From: Asparagopsis taxiformis
Taxonomy: Eukaryota > Rhodophyta > Florideophyceae > Bonnemaisoniales > Bonnemaisoniaceae
DNA: 64,000 nucleotides
Direction: 5' to 3'
Assembly: GCA_030407315.1 (NCBI GenBank)
Contig: JALQPE010002422.1
Span: 62,001 to 126,000 of the forward strand
Under the pieces are notes generated by a model, which saw nothing but the letters and a program-made list of their open reading frames with translations, was not told where the DNA came from and ran no database searches. The translations under genes and the position numbers were made by a program. This document shows positions 30,609 through 43,249 of the stretch, in pieces; the stretch's first letter is position 1; the number at the start of each line of letters is the position of its first letter.

Positions 30609-31817
30609 CTAATGCTCGATCACATATTGTTCAACAGGATGAGAGATCTTGTGAGTTTCCAAGAGTTGTTTTAGAGCTTCATTGCATGCAAGTTTGGTTA
30701 GACCATCGGCAGGGTTAAACTCGGATTTGATCAAGGCAATGTTATTGATCTCTTTCTCGTTGTAGGCTTGACGTGCAGCTGCAATGTCTAACATTAGCTT
30801 TTTTTCCGTAGTGTATTTGGATCTTGTAATGACGTCGAAGAGAGCCTTAGAATCAGTTAACATGAGAAGAGGGATACTTTTGTTTAACACTTTTTCAAGA
30901 TCAAACTTGATTGCATATGCAGCGTCGAATGCGTCAGCAAAAGCGAATGTTTCAGCTGCCATAGAAGATCTAGCAATGCGTCTGGATTTATATGAAGAGT
31001 ACCTCAGAATAGCGCAATTGTTCGTGGCGTCTGAGAGTAATATTATGAATCCGATTTGGGACGAATTATCATCGTTATTGGAGAATGATGCGTCTGAGTA
31101 TGTTGTGATACGCAGTGAATCTTGATCAAGTTTTGGGAAGCGAAGAGAGCGATACTTCGTTTTCTTCAAATGTTTTATCACGCGGTAAATGTCGCGTATA
31201 TGATTTGACTGGAATGTATTCGAGGTGACGGCAGAAGATCTGGAAACGGAGAAGGCTATGTCCGGACGAGTGTTCGTTAACCAGTTCAACTTTGCTCTCG
31301 TGGATCGGAAGTCTTCGAAAGAGCAATCGGAATTAAGTAATTCAAGTCTTCCGATATATTCTGATTGCGATAAGGATTTTGAGTAATTTCCGTCTTTAAC
31401 TTGTAGTCCAGTGAAGGTAAAAGAATTTCTCTCGGGCTTTTTGGTGTCAAAGATAGAAGCGGTCATGTGTTGTGATGACTGTTCAAATTTATTCGTTTCG
31501 CAACTAATTTTGTCATCAACGTAAGATCCAGACATTCCTACGAGTTTGTTTCCGATATGTTTGAAAAACAATGAAAAATCTCCTGTAGTCTGCTTCATTC
31601 GTAAGTCTTTAACATGGTGGGAATGCAATGTTTCACACCAATAGTCACCAGCATCTGTGAGTCCATAGAGAGGGTTTATGACTTGTAGAAGTTCTCCGTG
31701 ATTCAACTCCATGATGTTTGGCTTGATGAAAACGTCACGCTTCAATTTAGATGCAGACTGTAGGTAAGCCTGTTTAATGTCGGTGGACCATATTTTGAAG
31801 CCGAATATGCTTGCCAT
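30609..31817 (-). pseudogene. Copia reverse transcriptase (part) and RNase H
   Basis: 402 codons are open. Reverse transcriptase palm motifs include STDIKQAYLQS and the catalytic YVDD; the copia RNase H follows (YSDASFSNN, SSMAAETFAFADAF, TDSKALFD). The beginning of the reverse transcriptase lies in other frames between 31818 and 32081, with at least two frame breaks and a stop near 31850, so the full polymerase cannot be read as one protein. Listed as broken for that reason; the part shown is well preserved. Confidence 0.85.
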
Positions 31818-32081
31818 GGCGAGGAGAATTCTGATTGAGGATTGTTTCAGAGTCGTCGAATTATGAACAATTGTTCTTTTTTCTTTGTCTCGATGGTGAG
31901 TACAAAACGAGAGGGTATTATATTTGCATTTTCGGGTAAATCTTCTTGGAGTACAATTTTGAAAATTCCGCGATTGATGAGTCCTTCAATTTCCTTTCTT
32001 TTCGCATCTTCAAAAAGTTTTTCGCGGGGTCCCCTTTGTTTATTATTTCAGTGAAGAAAATTTTCGACGATTCGGAGTGGT

Positions 32082-32804
32082 TTAAGGAAGGTAATAGTGC
32101 TGGTTTGACACTTGAAATGTTGTAGTGTCGGGATCCTTGCCTTTCCCCGAGGTCAACCAGCACCTGTTTCTGCCGTTGCTAATGACAATATGAGGACCTG
32201 TCCATTGTTTAAAGCGTTCTCGGTATACGTAAACCATATTTCCAGGACTGATGTCGTAGTCTGTGGAAGGAGGGGGGTTTTTGCGTAAAGCTCGATTCAA
32301 TTTTTGAGAGGAGATGATTCTCGCAAATTCATTTCTTGCCGATTTCATTGCTGTAAGGCGTTCCTGTTGTGATTTTGACTGTGCTTTGATATGTGGTAAG
32401 TTCGGTAAGGCGCCGAATACCAGAAGGGTTGGCACGAGTCCATTGGGACCTGCAGTGTCGTTCATTGCTTTTGTTGATAGCGAGAGTATGAGTTCGGGAG
32501 AGAAATCTGGGTGTTCAAGTCTGACTTTGTTGTAAATGCGTCGTAGCATAGCATGATAAGTTTCTCCATTCCCTAGTGAGTTGTGGGATTCTGTCCCTGT
32601 GTGACGAAGGTCTATGTTTGATGAATGACATGACGTTGTCCATTCTTTGGATACGAAGACTGATCCTTGGTCCGTGAGCATGCTTTCTGGGAATCCAATG
32701 TAACAGTTAGCCCATGCTTGTAGAAAAGTGTTCCAAACTGTGGTTGTGTCTTGTTTCGGGATTAACCTTTCCGCGCTGAAGTTGGTTGCAGAGTCGATTA
32801 TGTG
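32082..32804 (-). pseudogene. Copia integrase core, 3' part, cut by element 2
   Basis: Integrase catalytic core with HIIDSATNFSAERL, SMLTDQGSVF and the later acidic residue in HNSLGNGETYH (about 32600). The family inserts the cDNA into the chromosome. The 5' part of integrase is at 47743 and beyond. Element 2 is inserted within the codon series before IIDSATNF. The frame breaks again near 32100 before the reverse transcriptase. Confidence 0.8.
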
Positions 32805-33475
32805 CACTACGGTGTTGAAAAGGGGGCCTCAGACAGTACTGCGAGACAGTGATTTTTACTGTCTGAGACAGTAAAAATCACTATGCGGCAAATGAAAATT
32901 AATGCCACACTTGGAGACAGTGATTTGCACTGTCTGGCAGACAGTACGGAACACTGTCTGCAGACAGTAAAAAACACTGTCTCACAGTACTGTCTGAGGC
33001 AGTGAATGGAGACAGTAAAAATTAATGATTTATTCAATAGTTGGATATGATGTAATTTACTGTACTGGGCAGTGTTGGCGGATAGTGTTTTGTATTGGCC
33101 AAGGCAACATGGCCGGATAGTGAAATACGCTGCCTGGGACAATAGATGGAACCAACACGGTGCACTGTCCTGGGCAGTACCTGGAGACAGTGATTTTCAC
33201 TGTCCTGGGCAGTACCTGGAGACAGTGATTTTCACTGTCCTGGGCAGTACCTGGAGACAGTGATTTTCACTGTCCTGGGCAGTACCTGTAGACAGTATTT
33301 CGTGCTGCCCTGGGCAGCACCTGTAGACAGTACTTTGTGCTGCCCTGGGCAGCACCTGTAGACAGTACTTTGTGCTGCCCTGGGCAGCACCTGGAGATAG
33401 TACTTTGTGCTGTCCTGGGCAGCACCTGGAGACAGTATTTCGTGCTGCCCTGGGTAGCACCTGGAGACAGTAAAA
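32805..33475. repeat. Left terminus and subterminal repeats of element 2
   Basis: Near-identical to 4363-4975, differing mainly in the number of 'cctgggcagtacctgg' units, so the array changes by unit gain and loss. Confidence 0.85.
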
Positions 33476-34174
33476 GTAGTGTCCTGATATAGTAAAATTC
33501 GGTGTCTGGGAGTGGTGGATGAGATGGAGCGTCACGCTGTCGTGGGCATCTTTCTGGGGTAGAGGAAGGCAGTTCTAGCGCTATGAGGATGGGGCATGGA
33601 CGGTATTCATATGGGAATGGACAGAATAGTACGGCTAGGAATTTTTATTTCGTAGTGACTATGAGCTAGCGAGAGGTATACGCGGTAGGATAGGTAGCAA
33701 TCTAAGAGGGTGCGATATGGGAAGCTTCACTCTGGATTTGTTTATTTGCGCAGGCTACATTGAGAATAAACAATCCCTATGTTAAAAATGCTACTACAAC
33801 TAACACTATTCCGACGAGTAAAACTAAAACTACTAGAAAAGTCCAGAAATCTATCAACTGATTGAGCTGCATGAATAAGCTAGGAAATGAAGAGAAGAAG
33901 AAAAAATGATGTATAGAAAGGAAACAAGTTAGTGACGTTGAATTGGAGAGGGAAATTGATGGTGATTAGGAGACTAACGTACCTTAACAAATACCATTGC
34001 ATCCCAAATTGAGATATGTACTCACAGGCAGAAAAGAAAATTAGTGGAGAAGTGGTAAGAGAGAAAGATAAATGAAAGTAGAAGTGGAACACTCACCGAC
34101 TGGAAACCTGAGAAAGAGAAAACGAATAGAAAACTGGGTTAGTGGCGTGAGTTGTGGAAACGTACCATCATGGT

Positions 34175-34312
34175 TCATATCCGTCGGAGACAAAGCAACA
34201 ACTTTGGCCTTGGAAGCCGTATTGATGATCTAAAACTTACGCTTTGGAAGCAGTTTAGATGATCTATACGGCTTCCACGGCCAGGGTTGTTGCTTTGTTT
34301 CCGACGGATATG
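34175..34312. repeat. Large hairpin in the left arm of element 2
   Basis: Same inverted repeat as 5664-5800. Several arm bases differ from the other copy (GCAGTA to GCCGTA on the arm and ACGGC on its partner), changes that keep pairing. Confidence 0.7.
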
Positions 34313-35189
34313 AAGATGGAAACAGGGATTTCCAGAATCTTTCGTTTAAGTAGTACTCTACGGGCGGAAATGACGTGTAGGAGAACAATAGAGGGATGAG
34401 TTTGAAACGGAGCGGTGCGATGGGAGGCCCAGAAAAACGATACCTAGGCTGCGAATTACGCTTGGAAGCACATGATCTGGCAGAGGAGGCGCACATTATC
34501 GTATCTTCTACCGCCTTTTATTGTCTAGAATGACGTCATCACTACAGAAATATAGGAAAAACACTAGCATATGGGGCCTACAGGACAGGCGGAGGTGAAG
34601 AGTAAGAAAAATGGCGCACTTTCCTGGACGAGGAGTCCGCGCTTCCAGTGATGATGTGGATGGTATATATCGATAACGTCATTGTATGCTCCGAGTACAC
34701 TTGGCAGGCAGTCAAAGCGGGCCACGTGGATGGTGGCGGTTAGGAAACAGCAGTGTCGAAGAATTTTTATAATTTTCATGTTTCAAGCGAGCAGTGAGTC
34801 TGCATTGCAATATAAAAATGTATCCTAATTTAAGATATCACACCGAGTACGATTCAACGAGACATCGTGTTTTCACCTTGTGAATAGGGCCGAGAATATG
34901 GTAGAGTATACGAGTAGGAACTACGTGCATGAGAAAATCAGATTCAGTATTAGTGCTTAGAGCATCACTGCGTAACAAACGGAAGTGGATACGTCTTGGC
35001 CAGGATGGTGTTTAGGGAATGCGATACAAGATAGCAAAACGATATTGAGTAGGTCGAGCCCGGATGAAATAGCAATCATTGTGCATAAAGTAATGAGCAT
35101 AGGACAAATCATTGTGGTGAAACAGTTCATTGGATCGAATGAAAGCCAGGAAAGGTTTCTTAATGGTTGAATTTAGTGGCGGAGAAATA

Positions 35190-37551
35190 TAATTCTGCAC
35201 TATAGCGGAGAAGTAGCGGAAAAGAGTAAATCTCCTTCAGCAAGCGAGACATGCATCAATATTGCCCAGTATAGTTCGTCTGAAGTGCAAGTTGAACCTC
35301 GCAAAGTGAATATCAGAGGTCGTTGGCTAGTGGTTGAAGAAGTCTGCAACGATGGAGCAATTCTTGAAAACGGATTTGGCTGCAGAAAACTATTCCGAAC
35401 AGGCCAGAGTTCGTGCAGTTCTCTTCGACGGAGAATCTGGCTGGGTGTACGGTGAAATTTTTGTTCAACGGATCGTTTAGGGGTGCTCCGGACGTCCAAA
35501 ATTGTGTCAACCTCGAGATGACGGCGTACTACACTTGTAGCCGTTGGTGGGCCGGGCTGAAACCGAACTCGGTTGGTACCATTGGGCAGGAATGGATTGC
35601 TGGTTTGTTGGAAATCTTCGGGTACGTGAAGGAGGTGGCCGAGTATTGGAACGTTTCGGATGTGTTGAGGATGCTGGATGGCTCCATTCCCAGCGTGGGT
35701 GACCCGAGCAAGAGCTTCGACATTCACTCACGCGTTGTCGAAGTTTTTGCGCTGATGGTGCCCAAGAAGGGGTTCTGAGCGGACTTACATCCCAAGGAAG
35801 GCCCTCCCAATGGCTCCAAGTTTGAGAACATCTTTCCCAATCGGAAGTCTATGTTTTGAAAGGACGCCAGGAAAATGCTCCTGCGCGTAACTGGCTACCG
35901 CGACATGTAAATGCGGAAACAATTTTACGTGGTGGACCCACACATCCCACATGCTGCGCTCCCAGTCACATGTGGTCATGATTCCGCCATCCCTTCCCCT
36001 TCCCCTTCCATTTCCCTGACCATCCCTTCATCCTCCATTCCTTTGCCTTTGAAGAATCCAATTTAGGTAGTACCACCTCAATTAGATTCTTCCAGCTATT
36101 CCGAGGCTGCCTCTGTTTCTGCCACTACCCCTGTCGTGTCTGCATCGTCCGGAGTGGAAACTTCTGGGAAAGTGATGCCCAAAAGGAGTACCTGCCTGAA
36201 AGAGAGTCGTTCCGGTCGTGGTGGAACAGCGACGGCGGGTGGTGCGAGCCCTGTTCAGGTCGTCGAGCTGGAGAGCGCACCCAAGGATGCGGGTAAAAGC
36301 TCCATCCTTGGGAAGCGCAACTGGGAAACCGCTTCTGCGACGCCCGAGCCCTCTACCAAATTTGGTACTTTTAAAAGAGGAAGCTCAGTGAGACTTCATC
36401 AAAGTCGTCGTCAAAGAAATCCAAGTCGGCTTCCAGAGGACGTTCTCGGGAGCCGATTCTCCAGTTCGACGACGCCCATGAAAATCCTATTCCCGACAGT
36501 ATCGTCGATGAGAATGTGGCCGCCGTTCTCCCCAGCGCAATTGCGTCTGGTAGCCCGATGAAGTACTACATGGAAATTACGACGGTAGAGACGGTGCGGG
36601 CGGAAATAAAGGCGGCAGCATTCCTGGCAGCTGCATCGCCAGGTGCTGAGGACTCGGTGGTGGAATAGTACTTTGCGGTGAAGCGGCGTTGCTGGACAAC
36701 ATGGGGGTGGTTGTTGTGGAAGGCCTCTTGCAGTCGTCCACGGCTGGTAGCGCGACGCATGACCTCTTCAGTCACTTTTCTCGACAGTTCCAGCTGGTTG
36801 AGGAGGTTGAAAAGCCACAGAAACCCTCCCAGCAGTCTGATTCTGATTATGAAGACAGGAAACCACAGGACGAGCCCCCAGATTTCGCCAAGCCCGGTTT
36901 TGATCCTTCGCCGTGGCATTTCATCCACAACGTGGGTGCTGCGAAGGACCGCATAGATGGTGGTCGTGGGCGACTCCCCCTGCCGCGGTGTGAATTGTGC
37001 GACAAGCTGGAGGAGGGGAATTTGGATATGTACAGGAACAAGTTGGTGGCAGAGCTTGCTCTTGGTGTTTGTGCGGATTTCTTGAAGTTGGGAATGGAGG
37101 GTGAGGATCCTGTCTTTTTCCCGAAGACAGGATTACGGCTGCTTCTTAAAACAGATGGGGCTGCGGACCAGGATGGGCACACGGACTTCTGAGTATCCCA
37201 ATTTTGAGGAGTCGGACCTACCCAATCCCCATCCTATTTCATGATGTCGAGCGGATCCGATGGGTTCTTTATAGTAGCTGCACCTTATAGTCATGTATGC
37301 CTGGTCCATACGGACGTCGACATGTGGAAGGTTCCCGTTAACCACTTTTATGTGCCACCCTATTCCGTCTTAGTTGATCGCGGTGACCTTTACCATTACG
37401 GGGTCGGCTTCAGGTGAGGAGATCTTCCTGTGGGAGCAGAATTTAGTCTATGGTCTGCCCACGCGCGGCCACATCTACTTGAAGACTGAGAAGGACGTCC
37501 TCACGGACCACATCCACACCGTCGAATATTAAAAGTATGACAGGAGCAATA
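35190..37551 (+). pseudogene. Chimeric remnant of ParB-like copies 1 and 2 fused to a broken dioxygenase
   Basis: 35190-35312 matches the start of ParB-like copy 1 (11935-12030). 35330-35387 matches its later part (12920-12975). From about 35390 the sequence follows copy 2 (17218 onward) through the linker to the dioxygenase (HTD near 37180) and its end near 37550. Many stops and indels interrupt it. The junctions show internal deletions that joined the two paralogues; the ParB signature itself is gone. Not translatable as a functional protein. Confidence 0.8.
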
Positions 37552-37981
37552 GATAGCATACGAGAAGTATTAAAACCTATGCTATTGTTCCCTGCTATGA
37601 AGTTCTGTCTTTCTCATCTCAACATTATTCGCTTAGCCCACCTTTCTATTTTCATCTATACATCTGACCTTCATGTCATAGTTTAGTGCTACTAAGCCTA
37701 TTGATTGCTACATTTTTGTATTAGTCTACAACTTTACATGATTTCACTAGCTAGACCGTAGGGGGGACTAGTTTTAGACCTTGACAACCCGTGAGGTTCG
37801 ACTATAAGAGACGTTGCTGAGATAACACATGACACAGAATGCTCCTGGAAGCCACTCACAGCCGTACAAACGTTCTGCTGAGCCATGTTCCTGACTTCCC
37901 AATTCCTTGCTCACCCTTCCCTAGGTGGGAGGGGGACGGAACTCTCAGCCCCTTACAGCGGAAGCCGTTTACCGGGGATTC

Positions 37982-38281
37982 TTACAGCAAAGTCATCGTT
38001 ACGATGACCCTATAAGAAAAGGAATATGTACCCCTGATATGCTTTAGATGAACCAATGATGTACGTGATATCTCTACTGTACGCAAGAGATACTTCGCTG
38101 ATGTCCGGGAGATGAGCGTATGGACATCTCCCGTCCATCATTGGTGTATCGCTATGCGGCCATCAGCTGAAGAGCAAATGTTCCTTATCCGTACATCAGA
38201 GGAACACCACGCATGTCATAGGTACATCATGCGGCCATCTTTGGTACATCTTTAAGGCTTACTGGGTGACTTTGCTGTAAG
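37982..38281. repeat. 37-bp palindrome interrupted by a small insertion
   Basis: The left part of the palindrome (37982-38007) and its right part (38267-38281) are separated by a 259-bp element with a TGA duplication. Confidence 0.8.
38008..38266. mobile_element. 259-bp MITE-like insertion
   Basis: Starts CCCTATAAG and ends CTTACTGGG, short imperfect inverted ends. TGA is duplicated at 38005-38007 and 38267-38269. The interior has an inverted repeat (GGAGATGAGC...GACATCTCC). No coding capacity. The 3-bp duplication fits Harbinger-like or CACTA-like transposition; family not resolved. Confidence 0.7.
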
Positions 38282-38357
38282 AAAGCGTTTCCATTACAGT
38301 GGCCAAGAATTTTTTCACCGGGTAAAAAAATCATGGCAGCTGTAATGATTTATTTTC

Positions 38358-38647
38358 TTACAGCAAAGTCATCGTAACGATGACTTTGCTGTAAGGAAAC
38401 GTTTCCATTGCAGTGGCCAAAGAAATTTTACCGGGTAAAAAATCAGCAAGAATTTTTACCGGGTGAAAAATCGTGGCTGCTGTAATGATTTATTTTCTTA
38501 CAGCAAAGTCATCGTTACGATGACTTTGCTGTAAGAAAGCGTTTCAATTACAGTGGCCAAGAATTTTTTTACCGGGTAAAAAATCATGGCTGCTGTAATG
38601 ATTTATTTTCTTACAGCAAAGTCATCGTAACGATGACTTTGCTGTAA
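38358..38647. repeat. Palindrome cluster in element 2 (three copies)
   Basis: Copies at 38358, 38498 and 38611, alternating TAA, TTA, TAA, with the same TTTACCGGGTAAA spacers as in element 1. Confidence 0.85.
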
Positions 38648-39508
38648 GCATCCCTGGTAAATTGCTTCCGCTGTAAGCGGCAGGGACTTCCGTCCTTTTC
38701 CGACCTAGGGAAGGGTGAGGAAGGAATTATGAAGTCAGGAAACAGGGTATAGGAATGGTATGGACGGCTGTAGGCGGCATTAGGTAACACATTGTGTTGT
38801 TTACACCCGGTTTGAGCTGGGTGTTGTGTCTAGTATGGTTGGAGGAGTGTACGAAATTTCTACCACGTGGTCGGAAATGGTTCAATTTTCTCACGACAGA
38901 GATTCTGACTTTCGAAATTCAAACTCGTTAAAGTGGGCTGGAGTTGGTGTGAACACCTCCAGGACCTCTGGGAAGGATCTGGTAACACATGTCCTGTGAC
39001 TGCACGCGGTTATCCTCTCTGAAATCAACCATAGATTATCGGAGGGCAAAATCTACTCTTGGTGCCTTGTGGCACATTGACAATACAAAACCGTCTGTTT
39101 CCAGTTTTTATATACTTTACTCTCGAGTAGATAGGATTTCAGCTGTCCAAGTAAAGAATGGGCCATATAAATGTTTCATTTCAACACAAGCATTGTGCAA
39201 TTCAACCTCTTCCAGGTCCAAAAACTTGTCCAGAGTACACTTCCAGGCCATCGCCTGGGAGCGTACTCTGGACAATTTTTTGGACTAAGTGCACTTTCAA
39301 GTGCATGCACTTGGAGGCATCCAGTCCAAATCTACGTCGTTCCGACAAAGTTGAATTTTGGCCATGGCCGAAATTCATCATATCTGCAGTTGTGAGAATC
39401 TGATGACCAAAAATCGATGCATTCTGCCAGCCCTAATGCGCAAGCCAGAAGCTTTACGGACAGATAAAACACCTTTCTGTACTCCCCAGAGCCACTCCAG
39501 CCCTTATA

Positions 39509-39570
39509 CACTACGGTGTTGAAAAGGGGGCCTCAGACAGTACGGTGAGACAGTGCTTTTTACTGCCTCA
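39509..39570 (+). mobile_element. Relic of a third CACTA left terminus
   Basis: CACTACGGTGTTGA and the next 45 nt repeat the first bases of elements 1 and 2, then stop. It sits just after the CCCTTA of a 172-bp repeat unit. No matching right end was found, so it is a truncated nested insertion. Confidence 0.7.
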
Positions 39571-39589
39571 CTGTACAATGATCTCCAGG

Positions 39590-41780
39590 AAGTAGGATAT
39601 TCTCTAAGCCTAGCACGGGACAGAAAGATTGAAGCGTAGGCATGCAGAAGTATAGAGGCAATAGTATGTGTAGACTATGGCAGTGGTAGAAAAGTATTTC
39701 ATGCACGAAAAGGACTGGTAGAGTGGCACTAGAGAAGTGATGCTTAGCAGGAAGGGATGTGGAGATGATGAAGGAGGACAACAGACATGAGATCGAGGGT
39801 TGAGACCAACGGCTTACAGACGGAGCAGTTTACCAGGGATGTTTACAGCAAAGTCATCGTTACGATGACTTTGCTGTAAGAAAACAATTCATTACAGTAG
39901 CCATGATTTTTTTACCGGGTAAAAAATTCCTGGCCACTGTAATGAAAACGTTTTCTTACAGCAAAGTCATCGTAACGATGACTTTGCTGTAAGCATCCCT
40001 GGTAAACTGCCTCAGCTGTAAGCGGCTGGGAGCTTGGTCCCTCCCTCACCTTGGGAAGGGTGAGCAAGGAATTGTGAAGCCGTAAAACATGGCAGAGGGA
40101 TGGTTTGGACGGCTGTTAGCGGTGTTGGGGAGCACTCTGCGTCGTGCTAACCCAGTCTGGGCTGGGTGCCCTGCCTGGTACGGCGGGAGGAGTGCACAAA
40201 ATTTCAAACACAATTTCCTCAAGAGTGAAATTCTGATTGTCGAAACTCAACCTCCCTAAAATGAACTAGAGCTGGCATGAGCACCTCCAGGACGTCTGGA
40301 AAGGTACTGACAGCACATTTTCGGAGCATTGGCGCAGCTGTTCTCTCTGAGATCAAGCATAGAGTATCCGTGGCCAGATTCTATTCCTGGTGCCGTGTGG
40401 CACAGTGACCACACCAAATCGCCCTTTTTAGCAGACTGTAGATTTGAGTTACTAGGAATCTAGCTGCCTTCAATACGAACATAGTTGGTAAGTAGGCTAG
40501 CCTAGGATTGTAGGAAAATCAGGAAGGATGGGAGGGTAGGTATGCAGCAACATGAAGGGGATAGTATGAGTAGATTATGGCGGTGGTAGAGAAGGATTGC
40601 ACTCACTGAAGGGTCGGCTGGAGTGACACCGGAGTCGACATAGAAGGGAGGTTGGGATAGGCTGGGATGAAGGAAGACAAGAGACATGAGAGAGAGGGTG
40701 AAGCCAGACCGCTTACAGCTGAGGCAGTTTACCGCGGGTGCTGACAGCAAAGTCATCGTTACGATGACTTTGCTGTAAGAAAAGAAAACATTACAGCAGG
40801 CACGTTTTTTTACCCGGTAAAAAAATTCTTGGTGATTTTTTACCCGGTAAAAATTCTTCGCCTACTGTAATGTTTCCTTTTCTTACAGCAAAGTCATCGT
40901 TACGATGACTTTGCTGTAAGAAAACGTTTCATTACAGTAGCCACGATTTTTTACCCGGTAAAAAAATTCTTGGTGATTTTTTCACCCGGTAAAATCCTTC
41001 GCCCACTGTAATGTTTTCTTTTCTTACAGCAAAGTCATCGTAACGATGACTTTGCTGTAAGCATCCCTGGTAAACTGCCTCAGCTGTAAGCGGCTGGGAG
41101 CTTGGTCCCTCTCTCACTTTGGGAAGGGTGAGATAGGAATTTTGAAGTCGGGAACATTGTGGAAGGATGGTTTCGACGGCTTCGGGCGGCTTTGAAGAGC
41201 AATCTGTGTCTTGTTCACCCGGGCTGAACTACCTAAAAAGTTCAGTATTGGGAGATCAGCACGGTAAATTTCGACCACCATTTTCTCACGACAGAGATTC
41301 TGGCGGTCGAAATTCAAACTCGTTAAAATGGACTAGAGTTGGTGTGAACACCTCCAGGACCTCTGGAAAGGTACTACCTGCACATTTTCCGAGGCTACAA
41401 GAAGCCGGTCTCTCCAATATCAAGCATAGATTATCGGTGCGCAAAATCTACTCCTGGTGCTGTGTAGCACATTGACTATACAAAACCGTCCGTTTTCCGT
41501 TATAATAAACTATACTCTCAAGTAGGTAGGAATCTAGATATTCACCTTACATCGATGGTTATGAAGTAGGTTAGCCTAGGACTGAAGGACAGAAGGTAAA
41601 GGATAGGATGGTAGGCATGGGGTAAAATGAATGTGGTGGTATGAGTAGAATACGGAAGTGGTAGACAGGTATTTAATGCACAGGAGGGGCGTGTGAAGTG
41701 ACACCAGAGGCGCGGTGCGTCACAGGAAGGAAGACTGGAATGATGAAGGAGAACTAGAGGCATGAGAGATAGGTTGTTGA
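39590..41780. repeat. Tandem 0.9-1.1 kb units, each with a palindrome cluster
   Basis: Three units start near 39590, 40490 and 41560 with related left arms (CCTAG... GTAGGCATG...). Units 1 and 2 hold palindromes (39843, 39956; 40742, 40883, 41024) and right arms of about 430 nt; the third is a left arm only. The same left and right arms occur in element 1 around 14940-15535. This looks like a foldback repeat family amplified inside element 2. Confidence 0.65.
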
Positions 41781-41969
41781 GGCATGCTTCTAGCTCTATT
41801 ATATAACTACATTGCTCCTCTATAGGCTACGCAATCCATTCCAGCAGTTCTAGTTAAAAATGGACTATATGAATGTTTCATTTCAATATCAGCATTGTGC
41901 AGTTGAGCCTCTTCAAGGTCCGAAAACTTGTCCAGAGTACGCTTCCAGGCCACTTGAAGGCATCCAGAA

Positions 41970-42485
41970 CACTTGCACTTCGTTCTTGCAAAGTTCAATT
42001 TTGGCTATCACATCTCCAGTTGTGGGAGTCTGGTGACCAAAAGTCGATGCATTCTGGAATCCCTACCACGCAATTCAACAGCTTTACGGACACATAAAAC
42101 ACTTTTCCGTACTCCCTAGAGCCACTCCAGCCCTTACGGATCACTTACACTTCGTTCCGACAAAGTTCAATTTTGGCCATCACATCTTCAGTTGTGGGAA
42201 TCTGGTGACCAAAACTCGATGCATTCTGTCAGCCCTAATGCGCAAGCCAGCAGCTTTACGAACTCATAGAACACTTTTCCGTACTCCCTAGACCCACTCC
42301 AACCCTTACAGACCACTTGCACATCATTCGGACAAAGTTCCATTTTGACCATCACATCTCCAGTTGTGAGAATCTGATGACCAAAAATCGATGAATTATA
42401 CCAACCCTTCCACGCAAGCGAGAAAGCTTGAGTGCAATTAAAACAAGTTTTAGTACTCCCTAGAACCACCCCAACCGTTTCAGAC
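41970..42485. repeat. 172-bp tandem repeats (three units)
   Basis: Units start at 41970, 42142 and 42314 (for example CACTTGCACTTCGTTC), with 10-20% divergence. A further unit lies at about 39310-39508, before the CACTA relic. No coding content. Confidence 0.75.
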
Positions 42486-42596
42486 CACTTTGCAGCCTTT
42501 TTCGCGAGGTCCGAAATCGTCTCCTTCTTCTTCCCGAGTGAGAAACATCAGTCCCTCTCATATGCTTACAGAGAAGTTGGTTTACCATGGTTTCTT

Positions 42597-43074
42597 ACAG
42601 CAAAGTCATCGTAACGATGACTTTGCTGTAATGTTTTGTTTTCTTACAGCAAAGTCATCGTTACGATGACTTTGCTGTAATGTTTTGTTTTCTTACAGCA
42701 AAGTCATCGTTACGATGACTTTGCTGTAATGTTTTGTTTTCTTACAGCAAAGTCATCGTTACGATGACTTTGCTGTAATGTTTTGTTTTCTTACAGCAAA
42801 GTCATCGTTACGATGACTTTGCTGTAATGTTTTGTTTTCTTACAGCAAAGTCATCGTTACGATGACTTTGCTGTAATGTTTTGTTTTCTTACAGCAAAGT
42901 CATCGTTACGATGACTTTGCTGTAATGTTTTGTTTTCTTACAGCAAAGTCATCGTTACGATGACTTTGCTGTAATGTTTTGTTTTCTTACAGCAAAGTCA
43001 TCGTTACGATGACTTTGCTGTAATGTTTTGTTTTCTTACAGCAAAGTCATCGTTACGATGACTTTGCTGTAAGC
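42597..43074. repeat. Array of ten palindromes at exact 49-bp period
   Basis: Ten copies of the 37-bp palindrome start every 49 nt, joined by an invariant 12-nt spacer (TGTTTTGTTTTC). The first has centre TAA, the other nine TTA. A degenerate half copy follows at 43150-43173. The uniform spacer shows recent amplification. Confidence 0.9.
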
Positions 43075-43249
43075 AACCGGGGTAAACTGCCTTTGCTGTA
43101 AGAAAACTGAATAGCAGTTCCGACAGCTTGTCCTGAGAAAGCAAATCCGCCTTAACGATGACTTTGCTGTAAGAAAACACAGTAATTACAGTTCCGACAG
43201 CTTGTCCTGAAAACCCGTCCTCCCACATAAGTTTATATTCTGTTACCTA

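Noticed and set aside
42597..43074. CRISPR array
   Set aside because: Regular repeats, but the spacers are identical 12-nt sequences and the context is a eukaryotic transposon, so it is a tandem satellite.
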